64,000 nucleotides of DNA, from positions 1-64,000 of the forward strand of contig NZ_QEQQ01000020.1 of NCBI RefSeq assembly GCF_003097235.1, written 5' to 3'. This stretch comes from Pseudomonas sp. CC120222-01a. GTDB taxonomy: Bacteria; Pseudomonadota; Gammaproteobacteria; Pseudomonadales; Pseudomonadaceae. Shown here piece after piece: positions 1 to 7,141 of the stretch (positions are counted from its first letter, which is position 1; each line of letters begins with the position of its first letter). A program made the translations under genes and the position numbers. The notes under the pieces are model-generated. The model was given only the letters and a program-made list of their open reading frames with translations. It was not told the origin of the DNA and made no database searches.

Positions 1-213
1 GGGTTTCCCAGCGGTAATGGCAGCCCAGGCCCAGGGCGTTGCTGTGGGTCACCATCAGGCCTTCGGCGTAGCTGAAGCTGCGCACGGTGTCGCCGTTGCG
101 GTTGATGACCGTGGTCAGCTGGCCGAGTTCGTCGTAGCGGTACTGGGTCAGCGTTTCGACGGCCTAGTTGTCGAGGGTTTGCAAGAGGTTAGTGATCGCC
201 TTCGGTGCAGACC
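1..213 (-). pseudogene. Rhs core fragment, continues past the left edge
   Basis: The first 213 bases are nearly identical to the intact Rhs gene at about 9968-10390 but carry an internal deletion. The sequence jumps from the QTLDN region directly to the VVDNQ region at the octamer GTTGTCGA (167-174), which loses 207 bp relative to the intact copy. The codon after the junction is TAG (164-166) where the intact gene has CAG. There is also a one-base shift just upstream of the junction. Reading on the minus strand, the core goes on beyond base 1, so a larger Rhs copy probably lies outside the window. This copy has lost its PAAR-containing start and is probably a silent or dead core. Confidence 0.8.
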
Positions 214-287
214 TGTGGCAGTGCTACCAAAATGGTCGCGTCCTTCCTATGAAAGACGTAATTTCTGAATTGGAGATTTATAGAGAG

Positions 288-307
288 TTCGGGGCTTTCG
301 CCCCGAA
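288..307. terminator. Perfect hairpin downstream of the 423-875 gene
   Basis: TTCGGGGC and GCCCCGAA form an 8-bp perfect stem with a 4-base loop. It lies 115 bases past the stop of the minus-strand gene at 423-875. There is no clear T-tract on either side, so this is terminator-like rather than a classical intrinsic terminator. Confidence 0.45.
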
Positions 308-422
308 ATACTATCTTGAATATTATTAAAGAGCTAAGTACACCTGCAAAAATACCATGCAACCCAACTCAAACAGGCCAGCCGTAGTGACAGCTGGCAC
401 TACCCAAGCCCTGTCAATTTGA

Positions 423-875
423 TTATTTGGTCAGCATATTTTTTGCATGTGGAATTCTAGACAATTTAATATATTCCAGCAGGCGCTCACGGCCAGACAT
501 CGCCAATGCATACTCAATAAGATTGATCAGCAAAAAACCTTGTGAGTATTTTCCAGCCGCAAGAGTTTTACTTTTTTCGCCAGCAGAAGACTCTGCGCCG
601 GCGGGATATTCTTCCTCATCCTCTTCATCGGAAAGCGATTTAAATTTAGAAAGAGAATACTGCCTTACAAGATCCACTTTGTTTGTCAAAATGAACATAA
701 TGTCTTGAATATCGATTTTTGCTTTTACAATCTTAGCCGAATCAAGCCGCGCGAACACTTCTGCATATTCCGAGTCAACCTCAATGCCTGCGGCGTCGAC
801 CAGCTCCGAAAGGAGCTTCTTATAAGCGGACGACCCAATTATATTTCCCGCCAATGAACCGCCATCGACTACCAT
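423..875 (-). CDS. Unrecognised protein, probable orphan immunity protein
   Basis: A 150-residue soluble protein that I cannot assign to a family. It has no signal peptide or membrane segment. The middle (about residues 84-90) is very acidic, with a run of Asp and Glu, and the C-terminal 40 residues are helical in character. Its AT-rich composition differs from the GC-rich Rhs cores around it, as is usual for immunity genes. The start codon overlaps the stop codon of an upstream toxin-like tail (ATGGTAG, stop at 869-871), which is the arrangement of a toxin-immunity pair. The immunity role is inferred from this overlap and from the position between Rhs fragments, not from homology. Confidence 0.6.
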   Translation of the reverse strand: MVVDGGSLAGNIIGSSAYKKLLSELVDAAGIEVDSEYAEVFARLDSAKIVKAKIDIQDIMFILTNKVDLVRQYSLSKFKSLSDEEDEEEYPAGAESSAGEKSKTLAAGKYSQGFLLINLIEYALAMSGRERLLEYIKLSRIPHAKNMLTK

Positions 876-1120
876 ACATCAACTTCTTTAATTACTCTGA
901 TCAAGTCAGACTCTACATGCCTAATAAGCTTGCTCAAAGCCTCGCGCCTCCCCCGTAAGTGATAATTTTGTCGAGAGGGACCATTTTTGCTCGAGGACTA
1001 AGTCTTCGCTGCGCGGTACAGATGGCTGATATCACAGCCGCCCAGCAACGTGAAATCCGTTGAATTTCTGAGGGCGGCGTACTCAATAGCCCAGTGCGCC
1101 GCTCTGGCTATAAGCAATTT
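869..1120 (-). pseudogene. Toxin C-terminal tail remnant upstream of the 423-875 gene
   Basis: One minus-strand frame is open for 40 codons (1120-1001), stops at TAG (998-1000), then continues for 42 codons to a second TAG at 869-871 that overlaps the next start codon. The first part contains HWAIEYAALRNSTDF and LLGGCDISHLY. The second part is basic and helical (REALSKLIRHVESDLIRVI) and ends in EVDVW. I read it as the last 80 or so residues of a displaced Rhs toxin tip with an in-frame nonsense codon. The family is not recognised. A frameshift near the AAAA run at 1117-1120 may link it to a few more codons upstream. The stretch between 876 and 1166 holds nothing else that I can see. Confidence 0.4.
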
Positions 1121-1166
1121 TCATAGCAAGCAACTTATTGCCAGAAATATCTGTCAGACAAGCCCT

Positions 1167-1583
1167 TTAGCCTACACGAAGTGAATTTATAAAGCCATCA
1201 AAGCTCGAACAAACCTTCTCTAAACGCATTTCACCTTGAATCCACAAATACACCACCCCGTCATCTTCTTTTTTCAAAGAAAGCATAAAACTGTTTCCAC
1301 CATCATCATATGCAAAAGGAACATAGCCTTCAAGATCGCTATCTTGATCTGTATATTCCTGCATTAATTTCTCTATCGGCAGCTTACCAAATTTTATGGG
1401 ATTGAAACCATTTATACTAAACACATACTCATCACCTTCGACCTCGGTCGCCTCAGGGAAACCGCCATTATTCTTAAGATAAATTCTCTTAAATAGAGGC
1501 GGAAGCTTCCCTCCAGCCAGAAGCTCAATCTGGGAGAAATCCCCCATATCAATGCTCGATTCAGACTCTTCTAGATCTAACAT
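1167..1583 (-). CDS. SMI1/KNR4 (SUKH) family immunity protein
   Basis: A 138-residue protein of the SMI1/KNR4 (SUKH) superfamily, which supplies immunity proteins for many nuclease-type polymorphic toxins. The visible family features are the early motif LPPLFKRIYLKNNGGFPE (residues 27-44) and the central segment VPFAYDDGGNSFMLSL (about 89-104), where the small residues and acidic turn typical of SUKH are retained. The start codon overlaps the stop of a toxin tail (ATGTTAG), and the Shine-Dalgarno AGGAGGG lies inside that tail. Its toxin has been almost entirely deleted, so it is an orphan or a cross-protecting immunity gene. It is a diverged relative of the SUKH gene at 4123-4611. Confidence 0.85.
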   Translation of the reverse strand: MLDLEESESSIDMGDFSQIELLAGGKLPPLFKRIYLKNNGGFPEATEVEGDEYVFSINGFNPIKFGKLPIEKLMQEYTDQDSDLEGYVPFAYDDGGNSFMLSLKKEDDGVVYLWIQGEMRLEKVCSSFDGFINSLRVG

Positions 1584-1690
1584 GCAGTCCCTCCTATTTT
1601 TTTTGCTGCCGCCGGTTTCCTAGCAGGGAATGTATAAGCCTTCCCAGTTGCTGCCTTGTACTGGGCCACTCCTCCTTCAACGGTGCATAG
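1577..1690 (-). pseudogene. Short toxin tail fused to a broken Rhs core
   Basis: A minus-strand frame of 37 codons, ending IGGTAC then TAG at 1577-1579, overlaps the start of the SUKH gene. It includes VAQYKAATGKAYTFPARK. The Rhs core homology of the neighbouring pseudogene stops near 1675-1690 (YEPSSYAP, compare YEPGSYAPLARVD in the intact Rhs) in a different frame. This is the last few dozen residues of a lost toxin, left behind when the rest of the tip and the DPxG core end were deleted. The Gly-Gly codons near the end double as the ribosome binding site of the SUKH gene. Confidence 0.5.
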
Positions 1691-3943
1691 CTACTCGGCT
1701 CATACAGGTACAAAATGCTCTGCCCAGGCGTCTCTTCCCGCAGCATCCTCAAGCCTTGCCAGAGGAAGCGCTTCTGTTCGACCTGGCCATATCGATCTCC
1801 GCCTGCTTGGCCACCCGCCGCCCTAGGCTGTCGTAGCGGTACTGCCCGGTGCTTTCCAACTTGCCATTGACCACTGTTTCAGCCCGGACTAACCGGTTCT
1901 CGCAGTCATAGGTAAAGCTCTGCAGCTTGCTGTGCCCCGAGCGCTTCTCGATCAGGTTGCCCCAAGGATCGTAGCGGTACTCTTGATCGCGCCACTGCTT
2001 GATCCGGTTGTCCTTGACCCTGGCAAACTGCCGGGCATTGAAGTCCAGGCGGTTGGCTGCCGCGTCGTAGCGGAATTCTTCGCTGTCTACCAGCGAGCCA
2101 GTATCACGGCTGCGCAACTGGCCATTGGCTTCATACTCGTACTTGATCTCGCCTCGTAGTTTGTCGAGCGTGCGCACCAGTTCACCCGCAGGGTCGTACT
2201 GATAGCGGCGGTGAATCGGGTTGTAGGCATGCTCCACAAGCAGCGAGGTATTGATGCCGGTGTTGTGCACCTGCGAGAGTTTGTCCGCGGGCAAGGTCGA
2301 GGCAAACTGCCAGGCCTTGCGCCCCATCGCATCGTAACCAAAGCAACTGGTGAGCTTGCCCTGGGTGCGGTAGACCTCGCGGTGCAGGTCATCGCGCTCC
2401 ATGTCGCTGATCACCTGGCCGTCCAGGTTCAACTGGTGCAAATGGCCGCTGCCGTAGTACAGGTGGTTGAGCTTGCGACCATCCGGCAGGGTCAGTGTGG
2501 TCAGGTTGCTGAGGGCATCGTACTCATAGTCCAGTGCGCCGCTTGGGCTCAGTTCCTGTGTCAGTCGGCCTAAAAGGTCATAGCTGTATCCGAGCGCTTC
2601 GTCGGTGATGCCCAGCTGCTTGCCTGTGGGCGTCGGCTGGCGCTGAATGCTCAGCAAGCGGTCAGCATCGTCATAGGCGAAGGCTTGCCGCGCATCGCGG
2701 TTGGCCTTGGCCAGTAATCGGCCAATGGCGTCGCGTTCGAACAGCGTGCTGCGCTCGGGGCGCTCACCGCTTTCGCCGTATCCGATTTCGTCCAGGCGGA
2801 CCAGATGCCCGCCAGTGTCGTAGCTGAAGCGTCGGGTCAGGTTGTCGACCCGCACTTCTTCGCTCAGCCGGTCCGATGCGTCGTAGGCGAAGCGGTACGC
2901 TGCGCTGTTCTCGTTGACCAGCGCGGTCAGACGCAGGGCCTTGTCGTACTCGTAGCGAATCCACTCGCCTTTGGCATCCTGCCGGCTGCTGGGCAGGCCG
3001 CGCGAGGTGCGCTGGAGATAGGTGGTCTGGCCTTTCCCGTCGGTGTGCGTCAGCACCTGGCCGAGGGTGTTGTAGGTAAAGGTTTCCGCCGTACCGTCCG
3101 GGTGGTTGATGCGCAGCACTTCACCGTCGGGCTTGCGCTCCAGCGTGGTGGTCTGGTTTAGCGCGTCGGTGACCGCGATCAGGTGCTGGCGGTCGTCATA
3201 CCGGTAGTAAGTGCTCTTGCCCGAACAGTCCTCAAAGCGCTCGACCTGGGCATAGGCATTCCACCACAGGTACTTGGATTTGAAATTGGCATCGATGATC
3301 GTGTGCGGCAGTCCGTCATCGCTGTTGAGGTACTGGGTCTTGTGGCCCAGTGGGTCGATCTCGGTAACCAAATTGCCCTTGTCGTCGTAACGCGACTGCC
3401 ACACGCTGCCGTCAGGAAAGCGGGTTTCGGTGACCAGGGGCGTGGCACGGTGGTGCTTGTAGCTGATCTTGCGGCCCAACGGGTCGGTTTCTTCGACCAG
3501 CCTGGAAAACTCGTCGTACTTGAGGGCCAGCTGATTGCCGTCGGGCAGCGTGATGCCGGTTAGGTTGCCGGAGGCGTCGAAGGCCATGGCATAGTGTTCG
3601 CCGCCAAAATCGCGGCTGGCGATGACGCGGTTGTCCTCGTTGTACTCGATCTGCAGTTCTCGGCCCAATACATCTGTCGCCCAGCTGGTGCGCTGAGCGA
3701 AGTCGTAACGGAAGTGACATTGCTCTCCGTCGGAGGTCCAATGTTCGACCACGCGTGGTTTGCCGGCCTGGGTTTCCCAGCGGTAATGGCAGCCCAGGCC
3801 CAGGGCGTAGCTGTGGGTGACCATCAGGCCTTCGGCGTAGATGAAGCTGCGCACAATGTCGCCGTTGCGGTTGATCACCGCACTCAGCTGGCCGTGGTCG
3901 TCGTAGCGGTACTGGGTCAGCGTTTCGACGACCTAGTTGTCGA
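1676..3943 (-). pseudogene. Headless Rhs core pseudogene (YD repeats only)
   Basis: This copy has about 90% of the YD-repeat core of the intact Rhs gene, including many RYD, YDALG and DPLGRK repeats, but no PAAR or transmembrane N-terminus and no toxin tip. The longest open frame is 1749-3878 (709 codons). Homology starts exactly at the octamer GTTGTCGA (3936-3943). The adjoining codon is TAG (3933-3935) where the intact gene has CAG, the same change seen in the fragment at 1-213. Near 1789-1792 an extra AT (CCATATCGAT against CCATCGAT) shifts the frame, and homology continues out of frame to about 1680. It could still serve as donor sequence for recombination with the intact Rhs. Confidence 0.85.
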
Positions 3944-4010
3944 ATTACCGGCTAAAAGAGCAATCTCGCTTCATTGCTGCAGGACGTTCTATTCAGTGTG
4001 TTACTGGAAT

Positions 4011-4032
4011 GACTGAGGCTAACACCTCAGTC
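4011..4032. terminator. Perfect hairpin after the SUKH gene
   Basis: GACTGAGG and CCTCAGTC form an 8-bp perfect stem with a 6-base loop, about 90 bases downstream of the stop of the minus-strand SUKH gene. There is no strong T-tract. It probably ends the WHH toxin/SUKH module. The remaining bases between 3944 and 4122 show no gene. Confidence 0.45.
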
Positions 4033-4122
4033 CTCCAACGTTAAGTTATTAAAGATCTCAGCCATACTGAAACTACTTAGAAAGTATGACACCGGAGGAA
4101 AAAACGATTTTTTGCAGCTTTT

Positions 4123-4611
4123 TCAAAAATCAACGTCCGATTCATGCTTTAGGCCAGAGACAAAAGCATCAAATGTCTCAGCAAGCCAGCGATAAGCATT
4201 TAATTGATTTTCAGTAATAGTCAAATCTGAGTCAAAAGAATCGGTTGCATAAAAACAGACACCTCCATCGACCAAGTCAAGACAGAAAAAATTACCACCA
4301 TCATCAATTGCAAACGGGAGCAAGGTTACCGGTATAACTTTTCGCCCTGTCATCGCCATATAGCACCCACCGAGATACTTTGTATCAGAGGCATCTTGAG
4401 CGCCAGACCGGGCGATGGCTTTAAACCTCTTTAATCGAATTGCTTCGTTTTCGTCATCACCATCCCACCAATCTCTATCAGGTATGCCGCCATTATGCGC
4501 CAAAAAGAACTGTTTTAATGAGTCAGGCAAATGAGTGGAAATCTGACTCTCAAGAAGCTCAACATCACTTACATCAATCGCCGACTCAGATCTTGACAGC
4601 TTTATTGACAT
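4123..4611 (-). CDS. SMI1/KNR4 (SUKH) family immunity protein, partner of the WHH toxin
   Basis: A 162-residue SUKH-family protein. The family pattern is visible as LPDSLKQFFLAHNGGIPD (about 29-46), where the NGG turn is characteristic, and LLPFAIDDGGNFFCLDL (about 97-113), with the conserved PFA-DDGGN-F core. It starts 15 bases after the stop of the WHH nuclease tip, with a GAGAGG Shine-Dalgarno in the gap, so it is the expected cognate immunity protein. SUKH proteins are known partners of HNH/Endo VII-type toxins. It is AT-rich compared with the Rhs cores. It is cytoplasmic, with no export signal. Confidence 0.88.
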   Translation of the reverse strand: MSIKLSRSESAIDVSDVELLESQISTHLPDSLKQFFLAHNGGIPDRDWWDGDDENEAIRLKRFKAIARSGAQDASDTKYLGGCYMAMTGRKVIPVTLLPFAIDDGGNFFCLDLVDGGVCFYATDSFDSDLTITENQLNAYRWLAETFDAFVSGLKHESDVDF

Positions 4612-4626
4612 GACAAACCTCTCAAA

Positions 4627-5415
4627 TCAGCATGTACCGGTATTAGTTTTTGGAGCACGACCTTTAAGCCAACCTTTATCTTGAGCAATAGCAATCGACT
4701 CTGGCTTGCCATAACGACCCGAGCGCAAACCAAAATGCTTTTCATATTGAGACACAGAACCACCATGCGGGAAAGTCGCTTCATGCGCCGACGTTTTAAC
4801 ATGTTGCATAGTCGTCTTACCTGTCTTGGGATCGAAGTCATCCACATGGTGCCATGTATAATCATCGACGGCAGGATTAGAAGCCTTTATTCCAGCCTCT
4901 TTAAATGCTTGTGTAAAGTCCCGCGGCCTTGAACCCTGCATGGTTATCGTCACAATATTTTTCTGATTTCCGGTCACTGGGAACAGATCAGGGGAACCAG
5001 TAAAATCAACATCTTTATACGCCCACCCCCACGGATCGATCCATGTGCATGGATTTGGTGCATAACGATAGAGATTTGCGCCGCCCAACAACCCTACTGG
5101 ATCCTGACTAATGATGACCGTGGTCAGCTGGCCGTATTCGTCGTAGCGGTACTGGGTCAGCGTTTCGACGGCCTGGTTGTCGACCACGCGCTTGATGTCG
5201 GTCAGGCGGCCCAGCGGATTGTCGTAGTGCAGGTGCACGCGGGTGCCGCCGGTGGCGCTGATGTCGGTCAGGGTGCCGTCGGGGGTACGGGTGAAGTGCA
5301 GGAAATGGCCGAGGGTATTTTCGATGCGTTGCAGCGGCACTTCGGTGTTACTGTCGGGCACTTCACCGAAATAGAAGAACAGGTTGTCGAGGGTTTGCAG
5401 GATTGTAGTGGCCAC
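4627..5415 (-). CDS. Mini-Rhs fragment fused to a WHH-type HNH nuclease tip
   Basis: A 262-codon frame with a GTG start. Residues 1-96 match the region of the intact Rhs just after its N-terminal domain (QTLDNLFFYFGE to TVI). The sequence then jumps straight to the core-end motif SQDPVGLLGG and DPWGW, so nearly the whole YD shell is missing. The tip that follows (about 130-262) contains YTWHHVDDFDP and SAHEATFPHGGSVSQ, which I recognise as the WHH family of HNH/Endo VII nucleases (DNA-cleaving). Homology to Rhs extends upstream to about 5467, broken by a one-base insertion near 5404. Without PAAR, transmembrane region and shell, the fragment is unlikely to be secreted. It looks like a stored toxin tip with its immunity gene. 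Confidence 0.75.
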   Translation of the reverse strand: MATTILQTLDNLFFYFGEVPDSNTEVPLQRIENTLGHFLHFTRTPDGTLTDISATGGTRVHLHYDNPLGRLTDIKRVVDNQAVETLTQYRYDEYGQLTTVIISQDPVGLLGGANLYRYAPNPCTWIDPWGWAYKDVDFTGSPDLFPVTGNQKNIVTITMQGSRPRDFTQAFKEAGIKASNPAVDDYTWHHVDDFDPKTGKTTMQHVKTSAHEATFPHGGSVSQYEKHFGLRSGRYGKPESIAIAQDKGWLKGRAPKTNTGTC

Positions 5416-5475
5416 CCTCGGAGCACACCAGGTACACCTGTTCGTGCGGGCTCTAGATACGCCCCCGATTATGTG
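5416..5475 (-). pseudogene. Out-of-frame upstream end of the mini-Rhs fragment
   Basis: Bases up to about 5467 match the intact Rhs at about 10365-10425 (CTEGGHY and NPHEQVYLV region) but are separated from the open frame by a one-base insertion (GGATTGTAG against GGATGTAG) and contain other changes. Beyond about 5470 the homology ends, and no gene is visible up to the stop of the Imm11 gene at 5628. Confidence 0.6.
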
Positions 5476-5627
5476 CTGGAGAAACTATTGGCTCCACTAG
5501 CATCTTTAGTAGAGCCAACTCAACAGTTAGTTTTTAAAGATCATATCCATCCAAGCCTCACAGGATAAGCCTTATCTCACAAAGCCCTACCCCAAAAAGC
5601 CCTCAAAGGAGTTCATCTCAGAGATCT

Positions 5628-6181
5628 CTAAGCCGTAAATTGAAGGCCACGAATTGAATTACTTTCGAAAATAGATTTCACGCGAGCAGTCACCACAATC
5701 GTAGCAGTTTCCTCCTCAGCCCTTACAACATCACTAGAGAGCTCAGCCTCGCCATCTAAAACGATCTTACTAAACCATCTTGGGCCATCTGGCATATAGC
5801 TAAGCAAAGGCTCGCTAATTGACTCCTTTAAATTAAAAGTAGGCGACTTACCTATTACGTTAAAAACCTTGTAGCCGGCATGAGAAACTCCACCCAGGAC
5901 TAAATCGGCATCCACAAACTGAACGCCAGAAATGCCTTCCCGATTTATCAACTCATGAAGCCTTGGCGAAATCAAGTTAGGCCCATCGCTGAAGAAAAAA
6001 TCATAGGTCAATAATTTTGAAGCACTAATCCTTTTCGCCCCTCGAAACAGACCTTTATATCCTCACTAACAATCACGCCCTCTTTGAAGATTCCAGAATC
6101 TTCACCTGACAACATCTTGATCTTAAGCCAGTAGCTTTCCGGATAATCTTCTGAAATAGCCAAAATGAAATTCTTAGCCAC
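5628..6181 (-). pseudogene. Imm11-like (DUF1629) immunity gene with one frameshift
   Basis: The 3' part (5628-6011) encodes 127 residues with the layout of Imm11/DUF1629 proteins: YDFFFSDGPNLISPRLHEL, then GISGVQFVDADLVLGG, and near the end VTARVKSIFESNSIRGLQF. The 5' part begins with GTG at 6181, preceded by GAGGAG at a 6-base spacing, and encodes about 55 residues including ESYWLKIKML. The two parts lie in different frames. Restoring one A in the short A-run at 6032-6035 joins them into a protein of about 185 residues, the normal size of the family. It is either a recent pseudogene or a slippage-switchable gene. Its toxin has been lost; only a decayed Rhs piece remains upstream. Confidence 0.65.
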
Positions 6182-6221
6182 AAGCCACTCCTCGAGTAGA
6201 GTTATTATTGGGCGTCATTGA

Positions 6222-6500
6222 TGCCTGGCGATCAAGCGACCAATGGTGTCTCGCTCGAACAGCGCAAGACGCTCCGGGCGTTCGACATTTTCGCCATAGC
6301 CAATTTCAGCCAGCCCGGTGAGGATTGCCACCTACGTTATAGTTGGAGCTCTTGGTCTGGGGTAATCCACCCCTACTTCTTCGTTCGGCCGACCCGAGGC
6401 GTCGTAGACACACCTATAGGTCGCGTAGTTCTCCTATACCAGTTCTGTCAGACGTATGGCCCGCTGCTCCCTCTGTCCCTTGACATTCCACGCGGCTACG
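6222..6500 (-). pseudogene. Old decayed Rhs core remnant
   Basis: This stretch aligns with the intact Rhs at about 8907-9180 (RDTIGRL, ERPER, DASDRLSEEV region), but with many substitutions and indels and no open minus-strand frame. It is clearly more diverged than the other Rhs pieces here and so probably older. It marks the former Rhs core that preceded the Imm11 module. Confidence 0.65.
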
Positions 6501-6574
6501 CAGTCCTTGAGCGGTAAATTAAGGGCCAAAAAAACCATACTGAGTTGATCAATTTTTAAGCTTGGCGACGTGCA

Positions 6575-7141
6575 TCATCGAGCAACTAATTCGAAATCGA
6601 AATCGCTTATAGAGGAACCACTCTTAACGTCCGGCAGGGCTTGAACGGAAGAAAACTCCAACCCATACCCGAACTCCGAACCGCCCCCCCGAAGATCTGA
6701 GTAGCCCTTAATAGACAAACTGTAAACCCCAGGCTCAACATCAATATAATCATTACTAGGGAGGCGCGAACCATATTCAGCTTTATAATTCAGGAAAAAG
6801 CTTTCATCCCAGTCAAATAAAGCATTGAGATCCGAAACAATCATGATGCCGGAGGCTATTTTCAAAGGTAGACCTGAATGCACGAACACCGGCTCTGGCA
6901 GAGAGCCCGGCAAGTCATCAGCACCTTCTGCAAACACTGCATACTCACTCTCAGAAATCTGATATATAGGGCAAACCACCCCCTGCTCAATCGCCTCGCG
7001 GCCCAGAGCTTCGTCTTCCAAAAAAGCATTGAATATATTGGTGTCAGTCATACCTCTTTTTTTTAAAAACCTCACAAGCTCTACCGGATCAAACAGTACA
7101 ATCCCTGGGGAGTACAGTTCCACCAATGCTTTTTTCTTCAT
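6575..7141 (-). CDS. Putative immunity protein of the intact Rhs effector
   Basis: A 188-residue protein of no family I recognise, with no signal peptide. It starts at the ATG whose A is shared with the Rhs stop (TAATG at 7139-7143). An AGGAGG Shine-Dalgarno lies nine bases upstream, inside the last Rhs codons, so translation is probably coupled to the effector. An in-frame ATG three codons earlier has no room for a ribosome binding site. The immunity role is inferred from this coupling and from the known organisation of Rhs loci. The gene is AT-rich, like the other immunity genes of the region. Confidence 0.7.
   Translation of the reverse strand: MKKKALVELYSPGIVLFDPVELVRFLKKRGMTDTNIFNAFLEDEALGREAIEQGVVCPIYQISESEYAVFAEGADDLPGSLPEPVFVHSGLPLKIASGIMIVSDLNALFDWDESFFLNYKAEYGSRLPSNDYIDVEPGVYSLSIKGYSDLRGGGSEFGYGLEFSSVQALPDVKSGSSISDFDFELVAR

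Noticed and set aside
1749..3878. Large headless Rhs considered as a functional gene
   Set aside because: It has no PAAR or N-terminal domain, an upstream nonsense codon, and a frameshift before the toxin end, so it cannot be delivered as an effector.
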